Positions 44,061 through 51,634 of a stretch of DNA of 64,000 bases are shown in pieces. The position numbers and the translations under genes are program-made. The notes beneath the pieces were generated by a model that was given only the letters and a program-made list of their open reading frames with translations, was not told where the DNA came from and searched no databases. The stretch spans positions 248,001 to 312,000 of the forward strand of contig NZ_JADOBI010000002.1 in NCBI RefSeq assembly GCF_015644585.1. The letters run 5' to 3'. This stretch comes from Rahnella laticis. GTDB taxonomy: Bacteria; Pseudomonadota; Gammaproteobacteria; Enterobacterales; Enterobacteriaceae. Each line of letters starts with the position of its first letter. Position 1 is the first letter of the stretch.

Positions 44061-46643
44061 ATGTCTATAACTTCAAAGATGAAGGAAAACAGAAAATTGG
44101 AAAACAAACAGATTAAAAATGGGTTAGCGAGATTCACTCCAATTGCGGCGTCAATTCTACTCTCCATGCCATTCATTGTGAATGCAGCAGATATCAGCAT
44201 GTCCAACGGTTCAGTCGCATCGGCAAACGGTGTGCCTGTCATTAATATCAATGAAGCGAATGCGAACGGCATTTCGCATAATATTTACGACAAACTTAAC
44301 GTCGGCAAAGAAGGGCTGATTTTCAATAACAGCCAGAATGCAGTCAACACCACTCTGGCCGGACAGATTGCGGGAAACAGCAATCTGGCTTCAGGCACGG
44401 CAAAAGTGATCCTCAACGAAGTCACGTCCACTAACAAAAGTGCCCTGAACGGCATGATGGAAGTCGCGGGTGATAAGGCGCATCTGATTATCGCGAACCC
44501 GAACGGTATTACCTGTTCAGGCTGCGGTTTTATCAATGCTGAAAAAGTGACCGTCACCACCGGTAAGCCGGATATGCAAAACGGTGAATTAAAAGGTTAC
44601 AGCGTGAGTGGCGGTGTGATCACCACCGACGGGTTAACCAGCGACTCGCCAACCGCTCTGTTGGCCCGCTCCGTGACGGTTAATGGCGATATGAATGTCG
44701 CAGGCAACGGGATCACCGTGATTGCCGGTAATAATTATGTGGATGTGAATAATCAGGTCACGGGCACAGTGAAAGCAACAGGTTCAAGAAACACCTATGG
44801 CATTGACGTTGCCAAACTGGGTGGCATGTACGCTGATAAAATTAATCTGGTCAGCACCGAAAGCGGTGTCGGCGTTCGTAACCTCGGGGTTCTCTCCGCA
44901 GGCTCGGGCGGCATTCAGATTGATACCAACGGCGCCCTGATCAACAGTAACGCGCAGATCAAGTCTTCCGGCGCGATCAACATGAAAACCAACGGCGCAC
45001 TGACCAACGTCACCGGTAAGATTTTAAGCGATAAAAGCATCTCTATCGATACCAACAAGAATCAGATCGATAACAGCCGCGCCGGTAATATCATGTCTGG
45101 TGCAGATTTGTATATCGGTAGCGGAGCTATCAATAATACCAACGGTAAATTAGCCGCGACGGGCGTTCTGGGCATCGATACCAATAACGGGACGCTGACT
45201 AACTCCGGCAAAGGCAAGACTGTCGGTATTACCGCCGGTGTCGTCAGTCTCAAGACCGGCACGCTCAATAATAACAACGGGCAGATCACGGGTTATTACG
45301 TCGGCACGCAATCTACCAGCGTGAACAACAGCCAGGGTACGATTGACTCATACGGTGATGTGGATATAGCAAGTACCGGCGCGGTGAATAACAACAACGG
45401 CCTGATCCGTTCAGCAAACGGCCACGTCAAAATCGATGCGTCTAAAAATACCGTGACTAACAGTTCAACAAAGACGGCAGATACCAGCAGCGGTGATTCT
45501 CTGGGCATTATCGCCGGAGCTGGCGGTATTGAAATATCCTCTGCGACATTAAACAACAACTCGGGCCAGATTGCGTCTAACGGTGATATTAAATTGCTCA
45601 ACACCGCAAACGTAAATAATGCCAGCGGTAAGATCCTGACAGATAAGAGCATCTCAATTCAGGCGGCTTCTCTGAACAATAGTCAGGCGGGTCTGAGCGC
45701 CAAGACGGGAATCAATGTTGAACTGACCTCCGGTGCGCTGGATAACAATATCGGTGTGCTCTTATCGGACGGTGATATTAATGTGACGGCTTCCCGAATT
45801 AATAATACCGGTGGTATTGTTCATGGGCAGAATGTCAATCTGACAACCAGCGGGGATGTGAATAACAGCGCTGCTTTAATGGTGGCGGATAAAAAACTGA
45901 CCATTAATGCTGGCGGGACGGTTGATAACCAGAACAGTAAGAGTTTTTACGGTCTGTATCTTGGAATGCCAAATCAGGAAGGCGGCATGGTGGGCAAGGG
46001 AGGCGTAGATATTACGGCTAATGCCCTGAAGAATAATAACAGTCGTATCATTGCCCAGGGTAGCCCTTTAAACCTGACGGTAGCGAAAACGATTGATAAT
46101 GACCGCAGTATGCTGGTTGCCGGTGCAGGCGCTTCTAAAATTAAGGCCGGGACGCTTAACACCAACTATTCAACCATCTACTCTGCCGGTGATTTGGCCA
46201 TTGATGTTAATAGCCTCAATATGTCGAGCAGCGGCAACATGATCGACAATAATGCCACAGGGATTATTTCTGCCGATGGTGCGCTGGTGCTCAATGTATT
46301 CAACAGTTTCACCAACTATGGCTGGATTAACGGTGTGGACAGCGTCAATGTGTCAACTGAAGGAATTCTTTACAACCGTAATACCATCAACTCTGATAAT
46401 GCTGTTTCAGTTCATGGCACCGTGGGAATTAACAACTACAACGATATCGTTGCAGGCAATACGTTAAATGTCACGTCTTCCGGTGCTGTGAATAACACCG
46501 GAACACTTTATACCGACGGGAAAGCCAGCATCGCTGCAAAAACAGTATCCAGCCTGGGATCTTCCACGGTATTAGGCGGGCGTCAGGGTTTAAATCTGAA
46601 TGTGAATTCTATTACCTACAGCGGTAAAGTCTTTGGTTTATAA
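44061..46643 (+). CDS. TpsA two-partner secretion exoprotein (filamentous haemagglutinin-like)
   Basis: 860 aa from ATG 44061; ATG 44079 is an alternative, and neither has a clear ribosome site. A signal peptide ends at VNAA (~43). The TPS secretion domain follows, with the family motif NPNG at 146-149 and CSGC at 152-155. The rest is a repetitive Asn/Gly-rich beta-helix (many INNTNG, LNNNSG, VNNASG units). It is short for the family and ends without any recognisable toxin or RHS-type tip, so an adhesin-like or display role is more likely than contact inhibition. It is exported through TpsB, encoded next after a 13-bp hairpin. Lower GC than the flanking genes. Confidence 0.9.
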   Translation: MSITSKMKENRKLENKQIKNGLARFTPIAASILLSMPFIVNAADISMSNGSVASANGVPVININEANANGISHNIYDKLNVGKEGLIFNNSQNAVNTTLAGQIAGNSNLASGTAKVILNEVTSTNKSALNGMMEVAGDKAHLIIANPNGITCSGCGFINAEKVTVTTGKPDMQNGELKGYSVSGGVITTDGLTSDSPTALLARSVTVNGDMNVAGNGITVIAGNNYVDVNNQVTGTVKATGSRNTYGIDVAKLGGMYADKINLVSTESGVGVRNLGVLSAGSGGIQIDTNGALINSNAQIKSSGAINMKTNGALTNVTGKILSDKSISIDTNKNQIDNSRAGNIMSGADLYIGSGAINNTNGKLAATGVLGIDTNNGTLTNSGKGKTVGITAGVVSLKTGTLNNNNGQITGYYVGTQSTSVNNSQGTIDSYGDVDIASTGAVNNNNGLIRSANGHVKIDASKNTVTNSSTKTADTSSGDSLGIIAGAGGIEISSATLNNNSGQIASNGDIKLLNTANVNNASGKILTDKSISIQAASLNNSQAGLSAKTGINVELTSGALDNNIGVLLSDGDINVTASRINNTGGIVHGQNVNLTTSGDVNNSAALMVADKKLTINAGGTVDNQNSKSFYGLYLGMPNQEGGMVGKGGVDITANALKNNNSRIIAQGSPLNLTVAKTIDNDRSMLVAGAGASKIKAGTLNTNYSTIYSAGDLAIDVNSLNMSSSGNMIDNNATGIISADGALVLNVFNSFTNYGWINGVDSVNVSTEGILYNRNTINSDNAVSVHGTVGINNYNDIVAGNTLNVTSSGAVNNTGTLYTDGKASIAAKTVSSLGSSTVLGGRQGLNLNVNSITYSGKVFGL

Positions 46644-46653
46644 TTAAACGGTA

Positions 46654-46685
46654 AAATGAAAGCAGCGTAATGGCTGCTTTCATTT
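46654..46685 (+). terminator. 13-bp hairpin between tpsA and tpsB (attenuator-like)
   Basis: AAATGAAAGCAGC and GCTGCTTTCATTT form a perfect stem around a GTAATG loop, 13 bases before the tpsB start. The T-run is short, so it may let some polymerase through and thereby set the TpsA:TpsB ratio, or protect the tpsA mRNA 3' end. Confidence 0.6.
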
Positions 46686-46698
46686 CCGGACAGGCATT

Positions 46699-48357
46699 AT
46701 GAAAATTAGAATTGCACTCATTATTACCCTGAGCCTCTTAAGTCAGACAGTGTCTTACGCTGAAACCGTGGATTTAAATAGCCTGGTTAAAACACAGCAG
46801 GATATTGACCGGAGTAACCGGCAGGAAAATAAAATCATCAAAAAGGATGTCTACTCCAGCCAGGTGAAGAAGCAGGTTGATTTCCTGGATTTTCCGGTAG
46901 AGAAAAACTGCCTGACGATTAATACACTGATCGTCGAAAATGATTTCCTGAACAACTCCACGATACGGAAAATTAAAAAAAGCGTGGCGGGAAAATGTCT
47001 GGGGGCGCGGGGAATTGAACAACTGGCCATCGGGCTGCAAGATTACTATATCAACTCGGGCTACGTCACCACGCGGGTCGATGTGCCGGGGCAGGATTTA
47101 ACGACGCACCAGTTAAAGCTGGTTGTCATGCCGGGCAGAATTGAAAATATTATTATCAGCGATGACGCAATCCGGCCGGGAATATTGCCTTTTAAAGCCG
47201 AAGACATCCTGAATCTTCGGGATATCGAACAGGGGCTGGAAGTCCTGCAAAAAGCCCCTAATTTGAAAGTGAAGATCAACATCGAGCCCGGACACCAGAA
47301 CGGGTACAGCAACGTCGTCATAAACGCAGGCCGGACAAAAGACTGGAACGGTAAAGTCTGGATGAACAACTGGGGCGATGAAGCCACCGGCAAAGTGCTC
47401 GCAGGCGGCGCGGCTTACCTCTACAACCTGGCCCACATGAACGATACCTTTTATCTTTCGGGGACGACGAATACGGAGCGGAGCACTGGCGGGTACAAAA
47501 GCGTGAGTGCTTACTATTCCGTGCCCTGGGGATACTGGGATTATGAGCTGTTTTACAGCAGCAGCCGGTCGAAACAGAATATTGCTCTGGGAACCTGGAA
47601 CTATAAATACACCGGTGACAGCGATTATCTCAGCCTGAAAGGCAACAGAACGGTTTATCGTGACAGTAATAAAAAAGTTGCGCTCAGTGCTGAATTAATA
47701 AAAAGAAAGGTTGATTACAAGTTAGAAGATATTGAGCTGGCATTACAAAAACGTGATATGACCAATGCACGCTTCGGTATTAACTATAAACAGAATTTTG
47801 ACCGGGCCTTACTCGACAGCACATTGTCATATCAGCGGTTTGTTCCGTTTTTAGGCGGTGAGAAAACGCCGGATATGAAATCCGGCGATGTCAGTGCGCA
47901 GAGCAATCTCTATAACCTGAATATGAATTACACGAAGCTATTCAACGTGAAAAATTTCGTTGCCTATTACGCGTTAAGTTCAGGTGTTCAGTATTCGCCT
48001 GACAAGCTGACATTGCAGGATCAGTTCACGCTCGGTGACCGGTGGAATGTGCGTGGTTTTGAAAACACGCAGGGGCTGTATGGCGATAAAGGCTTTTACG
48101 CCCAAAATACGTTTAATCTGATTACCGGTATTAAGAATATCGAATGGTATGCCGGCGTTGATTACGGCGAAATATGGGGAGAAGCCTATCCGCAGGGCGC
48201 TTATTCCGGGAAGAAACTCGTCGGCGCAACCAGCGGCTTCAAGGGCAATATTAATACGCTGTCTTACGATATTGCCTTGTCCACGCCGCTGCTTTATCCG
48301 GATGAATTAAATGCCGATAAGCTGAATGTAAATTTCACCGTGTCTTATCAGCTCTGA
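46699..48357 (+). CDS. TpsB outer-membrane transporter (ShlB/FhaC family)
   Basis: 552 aa with a signal peptide (cleavage after SYA), then a linker, two POTRA domains (about residues 65-215) and a 16-strand Omp85-type barrel. The lid-loop motif VRGF is at about 451-454 (WNVRGFENTQGLYGDKGFYA), and the chain ends in aromatic-rich VSYQL. It recognises the TPS domain of TpsA in the periplasm and secretes it without ATP. Located 55 bases after tpsA. The downstream acpS-like gene starts after only 14 bases, so secretion and lipid-synthesis genes are probably co-transcribed. Confidence 0.92.
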   Translation: MKIRIALIITLSLLSQTVSYAETVDLNSLVKTQQDIDRSNRQENKIIKKDVYSSQVKKQVDFLDFPVEKNCLTINTLIVENDFLNNSTIRKIKKSVAGKCLGARGIEQLAIGLQDYYINSGYVTTRVDVPGQDLTTHQLKLVVMPGRIENIIISDDAIRPGILPFKAEDILNLRDIEQGLEVLQKAPNLKVKINIEPGHQNGYSNVVINAGRTKDWNGKVWMNNWGDEATGKVLAGGAAYLYNLAHMNDTFYLSGTTNTERSTGGYKSVSAYYSVPWGYWDYELFYSSSRSKQNIALGTWNYKYTGDSDYLSLKGNRTVYRDSNKKVALSAELIKRKVDYKLEDIELALQKRDMTNARFGINYKQNFDRALLDSTLSYQRFVPFLGGEKTPDMKSGDVSAQSNLYNLNMNYTKLFNVKNFVAYYALSSGVQYSPDKLTLQDQFTLGDRWNVRGFENTQGLYGDKGFYAQNTFNLITGIKNIEWYAGVDYGEIWGEAYPQGAYSGKKLVGATSGFKGNINTLSYDIALSTPLLYPDELNADKLNVNFTVSYQL

Positions 48358-48371
48358 TTGCAGGAAACATC

Positions 48372-48752
48372 ATGTTTGTTGGAACCGATATTGTTGAAGT
48401 GGAGCGCGTGAAGACGGCGATATTGCGGGGCGGCGATAAATTCCTGCAAAGAGTTTTCACTCAGCGCGAACTGATCAGCATAAACAGCCACGATCCTGAT
48501 TATGAAAGGGCAGCAGGATTTTGGGCCGCCAAAGAGTCCGTTGTTAAATCGGTGGGATTAGGATTCCGGGAAGGGATCCGGTTTCACGATGCTGAAATCG
48601 AACATGATCAGTTCGGGTGCCCGCATTTTGTTCTCAGCGGGCATTTAAAAGACGTCATGGAAGATAAAAAAATCAATGCGATTTCGTTAAGCATTTCTCA
48701 TTGCCGTACACATGCGATTGCAGTAACGGTTATTTCGTCCCGGAGGGATTAA
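48372..48752 (+). CDS. Holo-ACP synthase (AcpS-type phosphopantetheinyl transferase)
   Basis: 126 aa, the AcpS size. Magnesium/CoA ligands are present: Asp 6 in GTDIVEVERV and Glu 55 in FWAAKESVVKSVGLGF, followed by SLSISHCRTHA. It transfers 4'-phosphopantetheine from CoA to a serine of an acyl carrier protein, very likely the ACP at 50091. The housekeeping acpS gene normally sits with pdxJ, so this is a dedicated copy, analogous to CylK in the group B streptococcal cyl operon. First biosynthetic gene of the cluster, directly after tpsB. Confidence 0.92.
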   Translation: MFVGTDIVEVERVKTAILRGGDKFLQRVFTQRELISINSHDPDYERAAGFWAAKESVVKSVGLGFREGIRFHDAEIEHDQFGCPHFVLSGHLKDVMEDKKINAISLSISHCRTHAIAVTVISSRRD

Positions 48753-48761
48753 GGGAACATT

Positions 48762-49517
48762 GTGTATAAATTTAATGATTTAGCAGATAAAAACATCCTG
48801 GTGACAGGGGCAAGCGGTGATATAGGTCTGGCGGTTTGTGCTGAGTACCTGAACCAGCAATGTCAGGTATTCGCGCTGTATAACAGCAATGCCAGTTCTC
48901 TGGAGGCGCTGAAAAATCAGCATCCGGACGGGAGCAAACTGAACATCATTCAGTGTGATCTTTCGGATAAAAATGCAGTCAGCGGCTTGTGTCAGAGGCT
49001 GGCGCAGGAAGCGAAACACATCGATGTGCTGGTCAATAACGCGGGCATTGTCAAAGACAGTTTATTTGCCGCCATGAGTTTCGAAGATTTCAGCACCGTT
49101 ATTGATACCAATTTGCTGAGCGTGTTCAGGCTGACCAAAGAGCTGTTGCTGTTGCTCAGAGCCGCAGAAAACCCGGCGATCGTCAATGTGGCCTCGATTG
49201 CCGCGCTGATCCCAAGCGTGGGCCAGTGCAATTACAGTGCATCAAAAGGCGCGTTGCTCGCGTTCACCCGCACACTGGCCGCCGAACTGGCCCCCAGAGG
49301 CGTAAGGGTTAATGCCATTGCGCCGGGCATGATCGAATCCAAAATGGTGAAAAAGGTGTCGCGTACCGTCGTGCGGGAAATAACGTCATCCATTCCTCTG
49401 CGTCGTCTGGGGAAATGCGAAGAAGTGGCGAATACCGTGGTTTATTTAAGCTCCGCAGCGGCGAGCTATATTGTAGGGCAAACCATCGTTATTGATGGCG
49501 GCCTGGTGATGCGGTGA
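48762..49517 (+). CDS. 3-oxoacyl-ACP reductase (FabG-like SDR)
   Basis: 251 aa, starting at GTG 48762 after AAGGGA. NADPH motif TGASGDIG (15-22), Asn 117, Ser 145 (VNVASIAAL), and Tyr 158/Lys 162 (NYSASK) form the full SDR catalytic set. The C-terminus YIVGQTIVIDGG is FabG-like. It would reduce beta-ketoacyl-ACP to beta-hydroxyacyl-ACP in the cluster's chain-building cycle. Its stop codon directly abuts the dehydratase start. Comparable to CylG. Confidence 0.92.
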   Translation: MYKFNDLADKNILVTGASGDIGLAVCAEYLNQQCQVFALYNSNASSLEALKNQHPDGSKLNIIQCDLSDKNAVSGLCQRLAQEAKHIDVLVNNAGIVKDSLFAAMSFEDFSTVIDTNLLSVFRLTKELLLLLRAAENPAIVNVASIAALIPSVGQCNYSASKGALLAFTRTLAAELAPRGVRVNAIAPGMIESKMVKKVSRTVVREITSSIPLRRLGKCEEVANTVVYLSSAAASYIVGQTIVIDGGLVMR

Positions 49518-50075
49518 ATGATGTCTAAATATGCGATTCCTTCCAGAGTTTTCCTTGAAATGGGCGGCTGGCGTCAGCCTCTTATTATGGTCGACCGGAT
49601 TGAAGATTTTAAATATGGCGAAAACGGGTACATCAAGGTGATTAAACATGTTACCTATAATGATCCTTATCTGGCCGGGCATTTTCCTGACAATCCTATT
49701 ATGCCGGGTGCGATTATTTCAGAAATATTTGGTCAGGCGAGTGAGTATTTCTCTTTTCTGACAGATATGAGTGACATCTATCAGGAAAACCACGGTGAAG
49801 CACTGCATTCACTTCGTGATATTTATTCGAAAATTCATGATGAAGACATGCGCAATATTATCCGCACACGTCGCGCGCAGGTGCAGGGCGTTCTGGCTTC
49901 ACAAAATTTGAAATTCAAAGATGTCGCCTATCCGGGTGACACGATAGAAGTGACCAGTAAGCTGACGTTCTCCGACGCCAGCGGATTCAGGCATTACAGT
50001 GTTTCGGCGCAGGTCGGCAAAAAGATGATCAGCCAGGGCGTGATCATCAATTTCAGAGAAGTGAAACAATTATAA
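49518..50075 (+). CDS. 3-hydroxyacyl-ACP dehydratase (FabZ-like hot-dog fold)
   Basis: 185 aa, longer than the ~150-residue housekeeping FabZ because of a charged insertion around residues 82-120 (DIYQENHGEALHSLRDIYSK). The catalytic pair is intact: His 55 in AGHFPDNPIMPG and Glu 69 in IISEIFGQ, with the same 14-residue spacing as in E. coli FabZ. It removes water from beta-hydroxyacyl-ACP to leave a trans-2-enoyl chain. With no enoyl reductase in the cluster, double bonds would be kept, giving a polyene. ATG codons at 49518 and 49521 are both possible. Comparable to CylZ. Confidence 0.9.
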   Translation: MMSKYAIPSRVFLEMGGWRQPLIMVDRIEDFKYGENGYIKVIKHVTYNDPYLAGHFPDNPIMPGAIISEIFGQASEYFSFLTDMSDIYQENHGEALHSLRDIYSKIHDEDMRNIIRTRRAQVQGVLASQNLKFKDVAYPGDTIEVTSKLTFSDASGFRHYSVSAQVGKKMISQGVIINFREVKQL

Positions 50076-50090
50076 TATGGAGCAATACCC

Positions 50091-50375
50091 ATGAGCTTAA
50101 TTCAAGAGAATATCGAAGCACGTAAAGTCGTATTACATCAGATTAAAACCGAACTGATTCAGCGTCTGCATATTCAGAAAACAGAATCGCAGATTGACGA
50201 TGATACGGCACTGTTTGGTAATGGCCTGAAGCTTGATTCTGTCGATGCGACGGAAATTCTGGTGTTGCTGGATAAACTTTACGGCATTCAGGTCAGTGAA
50301 AGCGATGACCCCTCTTTTATGAGAACGGTAAATAACCTGGCGTCTTTTGTGATTAAAAACCGAAAGCCACAGTAA
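50091..50375 (+). CDS. Acyl carrier protein
   Basis: 94 aa with the ACP helix pattern and attachment serine Ser 50 in LKLDSVDATEI. It is slightly longer and more Lys-rich at the ends than housekeeping AcpP. Its phosphopantetheine arm would carry the growing acyl chain between the KS, KR, DH and AT enzymes of the cluster. Preceded by TATGGAG as ribosome site. Comparable to AcpC of the cyl operon. Confidence 0.93.
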   Translation: MSLIQENIEARKVVLHQIKTELIQRLHIQKTESQIDDDTALFGNGLKLDSVDATEILVLLDKLYGIQVSESDDPSFMRTVNNLASFVIKNRKPQ

Positions 50376-50402
50376 AACTCCTTTTTGAATAATGAGGTTC
50401 AG

Positions 50403-51563
50403 ATGATTTCGCTTCGTGAATTACATGAAAAAAATAACGCCACGATGGGCACATTTAACGGCAGAACCGTGCCTGCTTTTTATCACTCACCGGAAGTGGA
50501 ATATAAAGCGGTAAGGGAAAATATCCTGATGGTGGATTATTCCAGCATGTCCGTCGTCAGCGTCATGGGCGATGACGCGTGGGCGCTGGTCAACTATTTA
50601 GCCTCAGCGGATGTCTCGATAATCCGTGATGAGCAGGCGATGTACTCGCTGGTGCTCAATCAGGACGGCACTATTGCCGGGGATATTTCGGTGCTGTGTA
50701 CCGATGAAGGGTATTACCTGCTGTCAGAAAACCTGTCCGCTTTTGAGCTGATCGACCGCCTGAAGCAGATTCTGGAGAATGCCGAAGATCTTGATATTGA
50801 AGAGTCGCCGGTGATTCAGGATATGGAACCGCACGGCTGGGGCGCCATTCAGCTCGAAGGGCCTTATGCCTGGGAAGTGCTCGCCGGTATTTACGGCTTC
50901 GACATTATCGGCCTGCCGTATCACGAATATATGAGCACTGACGATGGCCTGATGGTGTTGCGCTGCGGCAAACACGGTGAATTTGCTTACCAGCTGATTG
51001 GCGGGCAAGCGGCGCTGTGCCAGGTCTGGGAACAACTGCTGGAAAGCGGTGAGCCATTCGACCTGAAGACCGGCGGCCTGAATTATCAAAATACGCTCCG
51101 CGTTGAAAATCCGTGCTGGGAACCCGCGTTGTTCAGCGGTTATTCCCGCAACCCGGTTGAGCTGCAAATGCAGTGGGCGATTCAGTATGACAAAGACGAT
51201 TTTGTCGGCAAACTCGCCGCGGAATCCCTGTCCTGTGCGGGCGCAGAACGCAAGCTGGTCGGTATTGTTCCGCTCGCCGCGTGCGAAGGCATTGCCGCCG
51301 ATGACAAAGTGCGCGCCGAAGGCCGCGACGTCGGTGTCATCGTCAAAAGTGTTTACTCACCGGCATGTCAGTCTTTGATCGCACTGGCACTGATTGACAG
51401 CGAATACGCCTATTCCGACATTCCGGGGTTTGAGATTGCGACGCAGGGCGGAGCCGTGGCGGCTATGACCCGTAACGTTCCCTTCTTCTATAACTTCAGC
51501 ATGCTGGTTAACCCGACTGAACACAGCTATATCGATGCCTCAAAGCCGAAAAGCGCCCTGTAA
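50403..51563 (+). CDS. GcvT-like (aminomethyltransferase-family) protein, CylF-like
   Basis: 386 aa from ATG 50403 with GAGG five bases upstream; an in-frame TTG at 50385 is less likely. The GcvT fold is clear: VRENILMVDYSSMSVVSVMG, DQAMYSLVLNQDGTIAGDIS is replaced here by EQAMYSLVLNQDGTIAGDIS, and the folate-site segment LRVENPCWEPALFSG is followed by KDDFVGKLAAESL. Glycine cleavage partners (GcvH, GcvP) are absent, so it is not a glycine-cleavage enzyme in context. A GcvT-family gene (cylF) is likewise part of the streptococcal granadaene operon. It may use tetrahydrofolate to add or remove a one-carbon unit on the lipid or head group, but this is unproven. Confidence 0.85.
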   Translation: MISLRELHEKNNATMGTFNGRTVPAFYHSPEVEYKAVRENILMVDYSSMSVVSVMGDDAWALVNYLASADVSIIRDEQAMYSLVLNQDGTIAGDISVLCTDEGYYLLSENLSAFELIDRLKQILENAEDLDIEESPVIQDMEPHGWGAIQLEGPYAWEVLAGIYGFDIIGLPYHEYMSTDDGLMVLRCGKHGEFAYQLIGGQAALCQVWEQLLESGEPFDLKTGGLNYQNTLRVENPCWEPALFSGYSRNPVELQMQWAIQYDKDDFVGKLAAESLSCAGAERKLVGIVPLAACEGIAADDKVRAEGRDVGVIVKSVYSPACQSLIALALIDSEYAYSDIPGFEIATQGGAVAAMTRNVPFFYNFSMLVNPTEHSYIDASKPKSAL

Positions 51564-51595
51564 TTTCTTTTAAACACACCGCACCGGAGACGTTG

Positions 51596-51618
51596 TCTGA
51601 TCACCCGGGCTGATCAGA
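51596..51618 (+). other. Hairpin between the GcvT-like and KS-CLF genes
   Basis: TCTGATCA (51596-51603) pairs with TGATCAGA (51611-51618) around CCCGGGC, 16 bases before the ketosynthase start. No T-run follows. It could tune translation of the large synthase or mark a processing site in the long transcript. Confidence 0.45.
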
Positions 51619-51634
51619 ACTAAGGGACTTATTT

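Noticed and set aside
44061-46643. Contact-dependent inhibition (CDI) system
   Set aside because: TpsA is short, lacks a VENN-type motif or toxin domain, and no immunity gene follows; biosynthetic genes do instead.
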